Positions 13,883 through 18,919 of a stretch of DNA of 18,919 nucleotides are shown in pieces (the stretch's first letter is position 1; each line of letters starts with the position of its first letter). The notes under the pieces are model-generated. The model searched no databases. It was given only the letters and a program-made list of their open reading frames with translations, and was not told the DNA's origin. This DNA comes from CAVRZY01 sp963725415 (GTDB lineage: Bacteria; Acidobacteriota; Terriglobia; Bryobacterales; Bryobacteraceae). Location of the stretch: positions 1 to 18,919 of the forward strand of contig CAVRZY010000303.1 in assembly GCA_963725415.1 (NCBI GenBank), given 5' to 3'. A program made the translations under genes and the position numbers.

Positions 13883-16096
13883 TCAGGGTTTCTCGGGCTC
13901 GATGAGCAGGGTGTGTTCGGGTTGGAGGTTCCGGAAGGGCATGGGGAAGGAGCGGCCGGTGTAGTAGGCGTCCCATTGATCTTTGTAGTGGGAGGAGAGG
14001 AGGTGGCCGGACTGGCCGGTGACGATGTTCTGGCGGGAGTTGTCGAAGTTGGAGAGATCGATGGTCATGCGCATGGAGGGGCCCAGCTCCGGGGTGATCT
14101 GGGCGACAGTGAGGCCGGAGCCGGACATGGGGACGGGGCCGATGTCGAAATATTTGGCGACGAGGGGGAGGTGGTGGCCGATGGGATGGGGAATGAGGAG
14201 CTGGTTGTAGGCGCCGTAGTTCCATTTCTTGACGTCGCGGCCCTGGATGCGGCGGCCTTCTTCGAGAGCATCGACGAAGGAGCGGAGGAGCAACTGGTCG
14301 TAATCGGGGAACCAATCGGTGGGGCGGGAGCGGAGGAGCTGCTCGAGGACGGCAGGCGCGGCTTGAAGATCGTAGGCAGCGCCGCTGCCTGGACTGGCGC
14401 GCTCGGCGACGGCCTGGCGGAGATGCTGAAAGGCCAGGGTGGCGATGAAGGGGGCTGACTGGTCCTTGTCCATCTGGCCGTTCCAGGAGCGGAGGATGGC
14501 GATGGCGTCGGCGAGGGCGGGGTTGGCCACACCACGGCGGTCATAAGCGGCCACGATCTGGCGGGCGAGGAAGTGGGAGCAGGCTGAGTAGACGTCGATC
14601 TGGAGAGCCAGCATCTGCTCGGGGCGCCAGTTCTTCCTGGTGGAGAGCAGAGCTTCGACCTGGCGGGCGCGATAGGGGGCCGCAAAATTACCGTTGACGC
14701 GGTAGGGGAAGTGGGGTGGGAAGGGGTTTTGGTTAGCGGTGACGAGGAGGCCGGAAGGGGGATTGTAGGCCTGGGGGAGCTGGTCGAAGGGGATGTAGCC
14801 CTGCCATTCGTAGTTGCCCGAACTGCCGTCGATGGGGACGTCGCCGTCGTAGGTCTTGCGGATGGGGAGCTTGCCGGCGGCGTGGTAGCCGATGTTGCCG
14901 TCGGAGTCGGCGTAGAGGAAGTTCTGTGCAGGGCCAGGAAAGTGGGATAAGGCGGCGGTGAATTCCTGCCAGTTGTGGGCGCGATTGAGATCCACGAAAG
15001 GCCACTCAAAGCCGGAGGATTCGGCGGCCACCCAGCGGAGGGCGAGGAATTGATTGCGATGCTCGGCGAGGATAGGGCCGTGGCGCGTGACCCAGACGGA
15101 GAACTCCAGGGGAGGGGCGCCCTTGACGGAGATGAGTTCGCGCTCCAGGCGCGCCTGTTCGAGCTGGCCGCGGAAGAGGTAGCGCCCGGTGCGGGAATCG
15201 AACTTCTCGATGTAGAGATCCTGGACATCGAACCCCAGGTTGGTCATGCCCCAGGCGATGCGGTCGTTATGGCCGAGGATGACGGAGGGGACGCCGGGGA
15301 TGGAGACGCCGGCGACCTCGAGAGCAGGGGCGCGGAGGTGCACCATGAACCAGATGGAGGGGATGGAATAGGCGAGGTGGGGATCGTTGGCGAGTAATGG
15401 GCGGCCAGAGGCGGTGCGGCTGCCGGCCAGGACCCAGGAATTGGAACCGGGCTGAGTCTCAGCATCCATGCGGACGGGAAAGAGGAAGTTGACCTTGGTG
15501 GGGTCACCCTCGGCCAGCATGGCGCTCTTCTGGATCTCGCGGCGCCAGGTCTTGGTGAGAGTGCGGAACATCTGGAGGCCGAGGAGGATGGAATCGGCGA
15601 CCCGCCAGGGCCTGGGGTCGTAGTGCAGAAGGGTGAACTCCAGGGGCAGGCGGTGGGTCCGGATGAAGAAATTGACGCCGCGGGCGTAGGCGGCCAGTGA
15701 AGCGCGGTCCTGTGGGGAGAGAGACCGAGCGTGGTCCTCGGCGAGGCGCTCGAGGCGGAAGCGGCGGGCTTCGCGGTCGGAATCGAGACCCTGGGGGCCG
15801 ACGATCTCGGCGAGGCGACCGGCGGCCAGGCGGCGGAGAGCGTCCATCTGCCAGAGGCGGTCCTGAGCGGTGACGAAGCCTTGCAAAAACAGGGCGTCCT
15901 CGATGCTGGCAGCGGTGATATGGGGAACACCCAGGGCGTCGCGGGTGACAGTGGCCTTTTGCGAGACAGGGGCGGTAAGGGTTCCGGAGGTCTGCGGCAG
16001 GGGCCGGTAGGCGTACCAATACAGGAGGCCGAGGGCCGCGGCCAGCAGCAGGGCGACGGCTATGTTGAAATATTTGAGGACTCTCTTGAGGGCCAA
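13883..16096 (-). CDS. Penicillin-acylase-family Ntn-hydrolase, membrane anchored
   Basis: A 737-residue precursor. An N-terminal transmembrane segment (residues 11-29, NIAVALLLAAALGLLYWYA) anchors it with the bulk in the periplasm. The family cleaves itself between Gly and Ser: here G217-S218 in QPGSNSWVLAG, giving an alpha chain and a beta chain whose N-terminal S218 is the nucleophile. Other family marks are GVPHITA, QGFVTAQDRLWQMD, LANDPHL and GHNDRIAWGMTN. Members hydrolyse amide bonds in penicillins, acyl-homoserine lactones or other N-acyl compounds; the substrate cannot be chosen from sequence. The start is TTG at 16096, because no ATG occurs before residue 84. It is divergent from the CorC-like gene across 41 bases containing the palindrome TTGTACAA (16103-16110). 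Confidence 0.93.
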   Translation of the reverse strand: MALKRVLKYFNIAVALLLAAALGLLYWYAYRPLPQTSGTLTAPVSQKATVTRDALGVPHITAASIEDALFLQGFVTAQDRLWQMDALRRLAAGRLAEIVGPQGLDSDREARRFRLERLAEDHARSLSPQDRASLAAYARGVNFFIRTHRLPLEFTLLHYDPRPWRVADSILLGLQMFRTLTKTWRREIQKSAMLAEGDPTKVNFLFPVRMDAETQPGSNSWVLAGSRTASGRPLLANDPHLAYSIPSIWFMVHLRAPALEVAGVSIPGVPSVILGHNDRIAWGMTNLGFDVQDLYIEKFDSRTGRYLFRGQLEQARLERELISVKGAPPLEFSVWVTRHGPILAEHRNQFLALRWVAAESSGFEWPFVDLNRAHNWQEFTAALSHFPGPAQNFLYADSDGNIGYHAAGKLPIRKTYDGDVPIDGSSGNYEWQGYIPFDQLPQAYNPPSGLLVTANQNPFPPHFPYRVNGNFAAPYRARQVEALLSTRKNWRPEQMLALQIDVYSACSHFLARQIVAAYDRRGVANPALADAIAILRSWNGQMDKDQSAPFIATLAFQHLRQAVAERASPGSGAAYDLQAAPAVLEQLLRSRPTDWFPDYDQLLLRSFVDALEEGRRIQGRDVKKWNYGAYNQLLIPHPIGHHLPLVAKYFDIGPVPMSGSGLTVAQITPELGPSMRMTIDLSNFDNSRQNIVTGQSGHLLSSHYKDQWDAYYTGRSFPMPFRNLQPEHTLLIEPEKP

Positions 16097-16137
16097 CCCC
16101 GATTGTACAACCCGCTCGCTGGAGGGAGCCTGTCCCT

Positions 16138-17478
16138 ATGGGTGAAGCATACGTTGGGTACCGATTGCTGTTGTTGGTTCTGATTGTGGGGATGAACGCG
16201 TTCTTCGCAGCCTCGGAGATCGCGCTGGTGTCGGTGCGAAAGTCGCGGCTGCGCGAGCTGGCGGCGCAGGGGCACGTGGGGGCGCAAGCGGCGCTGAGCC
16301 TGCTGAGCCGCCCGGAGCGGCTGCTGTCAACGGTGCAGGTGGGAGTGACGCTGGCGAGCCTGGGGGCAGGCTGGGCGGGCGAGGAAACGCTGTCTCGCAT
16401 CCTGATGGCCTGGATTCAGCCCATTGAGACTCCGGCGACGGCGGCGGTATTCCACGGCATCAGTTTCGTGCTGGCGTTTCTGATTCTGACGTTCGCCATG
16501 GTGGTGCTGGGCGAAGTAGTGCCGAAGAACGTAGCCATGGAGAAGTCGGACTGGTTTGCGGTGCTGGTGGCGCCGGTGCTGCTGGTCTTCTACCGGGTTT
16601 TGGAACCGTTCGTGTTTGTTCTGGAGCGGTCTTCGGCAGGGGTCTCGAAGCTGCTGGGCGGGCGAGGAGGCCTGGGGACAGCGCATTCGGTGGAGGAACT
16701 GAGGCTGATCGCCAGCTCGGTGCGCGCGGCGGGGCAGATGTCGGGTTTCGAGGAGGAGGTCATCCAGCGGGTGCTGGAGCTGGGGAGCATCTCGGTGCGC
16801 GAGGTGATGATTCCGCGGAACGATATGGTGTCGCTGCCGGCGGATGCGACCCTGGACCATGTGCTGCGGGTGTTGATGGAGCACCAATACTCGCGCGTGC
16901 CGGTCTATGACCGGCGGCCGGAGGAGATCATCGGGGTTCTGCACTCGAAAGACCTGTTGCCGGTGTGGGAGAGGCGGCGGATGGCGCAGCGAGTGCACGC
17001 GACGCCTCCGCCGTTCCGGCTGCGAGCCTTGCTGCGCAAGCATTCGGTGGCGCCGGAGAGCAAGCCGCTGAGCCAGACGCTGGACGACTTCCGGCTGGGG
17101 CACACCCACATGGCCATGGTGGTGGACGAGTTCGGGACCATCACGGGACTGGTGACGCTGGAGGATGTGCTGGAGCAGATCTTCGGGGAGATCGAGGACG
17201 AGCACGATCCCAGGAAGCCGAAGCCCTCGATGGAGGCGGTGGTTCTGGAACTGGAGGGGGCGATCAGCATTCGGGATCTGGAGGCGCAGTACGGAATCGA
17301 GCTTCCGACCAACGCGGGCTTCGAGACGCTGGCGGGGTTTCTGTTGTTCCGGCTGGGCTACATTCCGGCGGCGGGCGAGAGCGTGGAATACGGAGGGAGA
17401 CGCTTCACGATTCTGGACATGGAGCGGAACCGGATCGCGCGGGTGCGGGCGGAACGGATTGATCCATTGAAGAATTGA
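16138..17478 (+). CDS. CorC/HlyC-family membrane protein (CNNM, CBS pair, CorC_HlyC)
   Basis: A 446-residue inner-membrane protein. Three or four transmembrane helices form the CNNM (DUF21) domain (about residues 8-185), including AFFAASEIALVSVRKSRL and the conserved GEVVPK at 125-130. Two CBS domains follow, the first beginning near REVMIPRNDMV (about 221-275) and the second near HTHMAMVVDEFGTITGLVTL (about 315-360). A C-terminal CorC_HlyC domain comes last. The family is linked to magnesium or cobalt efflux and ion homeostasis, with CBS domains sensing adenine nucleotides; transport is inferred. The start is the ATG at 16138, with GGAGG about 12 bases upstream. The last codons form part of an octamer repeat that extends past the stop. 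Confidence 0.93.
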   Translation: MGEAYVGYRLLLLVLIVGMNAFFAASEIALVSVRKSRLRELAAQGHVGAQAALSLLSRPERLLSTVQVGVTLASLGAGWAGEETLSRILMAWIQPIETPATAAVFHGISFVLAFLILTFAMVVLGEVVPKNVAMEKSDWFAVLVAPVLLVFYRVLEPFVFVLERSSAGVSKLLGGRGGLGTAHSVEELRLIASSVRAAGQMSGFEEEVIQRVLELGSISVREVMIPRNDMVSLPADATLDHVLRVLMEHQYSRVPVYDRRPEEIIGVLHSKDLLPVWERRRMAQRVHATPPPFRLRALLRKHSVAPESKPLSQTLDDFRLGHTHMAMVVDEFGTITGLVTLEDVLEQIFGEIEDEHDPRKPKPSMEAVVLELEGAISIRDLEAQYGIELPTNAGFETLAGFLLFRLGYIPAAGESVEYGGRRFTILDMERNRIARVRAERIDPLKN

Positions 17479-17556
17479 GTCATTGAGTGGTTGGGTGGTT
17501 CAGTGGTTGATCTCTTCAATGACTCAATGAATCAATTCTTCGATGATTCAATTCTG
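17466..17556. repeat. Octamer array with central inversion between convergent genes
   Basis: On the left are six 8-base units (ATTGAAGA, ATTGAGTC, ATTGAGTG, GTTGGGTG, GTTCAGTG, GTTGATCT; 17466-17513). On the right are five units in the opposite sense (CAATGACT, CAATGAAT, CAATTCTT, CGATGATT, CAATTCTG; 17517-17556). The arms 17474-17486 and 17516-17528 pair perfectly over 13 bp. The array overlaps the last codons of both flanking genes. It may serve as a two-way terminator. Confidence 0.75.
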
Positions 17557-18378
17557 AGTGGGCGGCCGGGCCTGGGCGAGGAGTTTTTGGACTTCCTTGC
17601 GGAGGGGTTCGAGGGATTTGGCGAAGACCATCTTGTAGGCGGGGCAGAAGTAGTCGAGGTCCTCGAAGCGGCGCTGGGGGGCGTGGCGGAGCTTGGGGCA
17701 GCCGCCGTGGCAAAGGGAGAGGTACTCGCAGAGCTGGCATTCGGAACGGGGGAGGGTCTTCTTGGCGGCGAAGCTGTAGCGGCGCTGGCGGCGCGAGATC
17801 TCGGGCCAGGAATCGAGGGTGATGTTGCCCAGCTTCCAATCCTTTTCGACGAAGAAGTCGCAGGGGTAGACATCGCCGTTGTACTCGACCACGCAGTAAG
17901 AGTCGCAGGTTTCGTGCAGGTTGCAACTGCCGGGCTTCTGTCCGGCCAGGGCTTCGGCGAGGTTGTCGAAAAAGCGGACGCGGACCTTGCGGCGCTCCCT
18001 CCACCACAGGTCGAAGGTCTCCAAGAGGAAGCGGCCGTACTGCTCGGTGCCGTCCTCGACACATTCGATTTCTGAACTCATTGATCGGTCGAGGACTTCC
18101 ATGTCCATGGCGTATTTGCAGGATATATCGCAACCGCCGCACATCTGGCAGTTATAAACTACGTGGAGGAGTTTATCCGTGTAGTTCATGCCGTTCTTCA
18201 ACATCGAAGTCCCGATGTTTACCCTGCCGCCACCGGAGTAGGCGTGGAAATTATATCTGGATATGCTCGGGCAGACATAGGAAAACTCGGCCCCTTTCAC
18301 CTTTTGCATCGGTACAAATTTACATGCCGAACACCGGCAGCACATCGCCATATCGCCTTTATATTGTTCCAGACTCAT
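17548..18378 (-). CDS. Hybrid frame: Fe-S protein N-terminus joined to SPASM C-terminus
   Basis: A 276-residue open frame with AGGAGG seven bases before its ATG (18378). Residues 1 to about 105 look like the iron-sulfur subunit that accompanies FAD-linked oxidases: CCRCSACK at 13-20 and CQMCGGCDISCKYAMD, with cysteines 77, 80, 83 and 87 spaced for a 4Fe-4S cluster. From about residue 106 the sequence changes to the C-terminal SPASM domain of an anaerobic sulfatase-maturase-like radical SAM protein: YGRFLLETFDLWW, VVEYNGDVYPCDFFV, WKLGNI, then CQLC and CHGGCP, with nine cysteines from 152 to 245. The radical SAM barrel with its CxxxCxxC is absent. Base composition also changes at this point. 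I think two unrelated genes have been joined, by assembly error or by a real recombination; a functional fusion is unlikely. Confidence 0.7.
   Translation of the reverse strand: MSLEQYKGDMAMCCRCSACKFVPMQKVKGAEFSYVCPSISRYNFHAYSGGGRVNIGTSMLKNGMNYTDKLLHVVYNCQMCGGCDISCKYAMDMEVLDRSMSSEIECVEDGTEQYGRFLLETFDLWWRERRKVRVRFFDNLAEALAGQKPGSCNLHETCDSYCVVEYNGDVYPCDFFVEKDWKLGNITLDSWPEISRRQRRYSFAAKKTLPRSECQLCEYLSLCHGGCPKLRHAPQRRFEDLDYFCPAYKMVFAKSLEPLRKEVQKLLAQARPPTQN
18040..18070. other. Probable junction between two DNA sources
   Basis: Minus-strand codons left of about 18060 are GC-rich, like the rest of the window. Right of it codons become mixed, homology switches from SPASM to Fe-S protein, and GC falls in sampled lines. 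The switch falls near the residues ECVEDG. By eye the edge is good to perhaps 30 bases. Confidence 0.6.
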
Positions 18379-18419
18379 CTTTGCTACCTCCTAAATTCCA
18401 ATAATAGGTTAGTTCTTTT

Positions 18420-18919
18420 TTAGAAGCACACTTTCCCGGGATTCATAACATGGTTGGGATCAAATATCTTCTTAAGCTTATTTAAAACAGCAACGGTGGC
18501 CGCATCTCTATTAATAATCATCCCGGCAATTTCACCGTAAGGCCTCGAGAAGAAGGCACCGTGAGCCATTAAGTTCTTGGTGGCTGAGGTGGATAAATCC
18601 TTGATACGGGCCGCCTCACCGGCATTGTCGGGGTCGTAAAACAGGTTAAACTCACAGTGAATGCCGGTGCCCTGCACTATCGGCTGGATGTAAACACCCA
18701 TGTCTGAAGTGGGGTAGCCGGCTTTTTCAGCCGCATTATTCATCACCCCGATGAGACTTTCGAGCTTATCATTGATGGTCAAAAAGAATATGTCCTCGCA
18801 GGCCCCTTTATAGCGGAGCTTCCAGTAGGGCTCCGGGAAGGCTGTGGACCGCTTTCAATATTTCATTTGCCGAAACTCCACCGGCTGCTTTTACGGCTTC
18901 CAATCCCAACCGCTGGGTT
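18420..18919 (-). CDS. FAD-linked oxidase, C-terminal part, one frameshift
   Basis: The gene runs off the right edge, so only the C-terminus is seen. From the edge the frame reads LGLEAVKAAGGVSANEILKA and then AVHSLP. After a one-base slip it continues EPYWKLRYKGACEDIFFL and ends FDPNHVMNPGKVCF, the characteristic C-terminus of GlcD/vanillyl-alcohol-oxidase-type flavoproteins. Deleting one base of the GGG at 18835-18837 joins the halves. The frame is open from a TTG at 18782, but that is inside conserved sequence and is not the real start. Such flavoproteins oxidise hydroxyacids or aromatic alcohols and pass electrons to an Fe-S partner; the Fe-S N-terminus 41 nt downstream fits that pairing. 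Base composition differs from the rest of the window. Confidence 0.8.

Overview
The window looks like chromosomal DNA of a high-GC bacterium, most plausibly an acidobacterium of the Solibacter/Bryobacter kind. This is an inference from the gene mix (secreted TPR proteins, a SYLF protein, a penicillin-acylase-family hydrolase, a sulfatase-maturase-like SPASM protein), from TTG/GTG starts, and from short degenerate repeats between genes; no rRNA or other marker is present to prove it. The last ~860 bases differ: one 60-base line at 18481 is 42% GC by hand count and one at 18181 is 53%, against 82% for a line at 16261. They probably come from another source.

Layout. Bases 1-3049 (minus strand) hold a likely operon: a secreted protein with C-terminal TPRs split by a frameshift, a second secreted TPR protein, and the start of RNase III (rnc). 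A DUF302 gene (minus) follows. Next is a palindromic repeat, then glgA (glycogen synthase) and trxA (thioredoxin) on the plus strand. Bases 5708-7439 (minus) hold a frameshifted SYLF-domain gene and a secreted metallo-beta-lactamase-fold hydrolase. Bases 7547-11867 (plus) hold a zinc-ribbon membrane protein, a LmbE-like deacetylase with an altered active-site motif, a large secreted alkaline phosphatase and a cytoplasmic patatin phospholipase. The grpE-dnaJ chaperone operon and a membrane-anchored penicillin-acylase-family Ntn-hydrolase follow on the minus strand, then a CorC/HlyC-type CBS membrane protein on the plus strand. The right end (minus) carries a hybrid frame, Fe-S protein N-terminus plus SPASM C-terminus, and a partial FAD-linked oxidase.

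The genes are mostly ordinary. The unusual content is intergenic. A 57-bp palindromic element sits between the convergent patatin and dnaJ genes, flanked by a perfect 8-bp duplication that supplies both stop codons. A second copy near 13.8 kb contains another hairpin, and a related hairpin lies inside a different palindrome at 3.5 kb. Two heptamer arrays abut start codons, and an octamer array with an inversion separates two convergent genes. A hairpin leader with one covarying base pair precedes both glgA and the patatin gene. Three one-base frameshifts, all at G/C runs, and the abrupt change near 18.06 kb suggest sequencing or assembly faults that should be checked before any biological reading. 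I did not find a convincing new multi-gene system.
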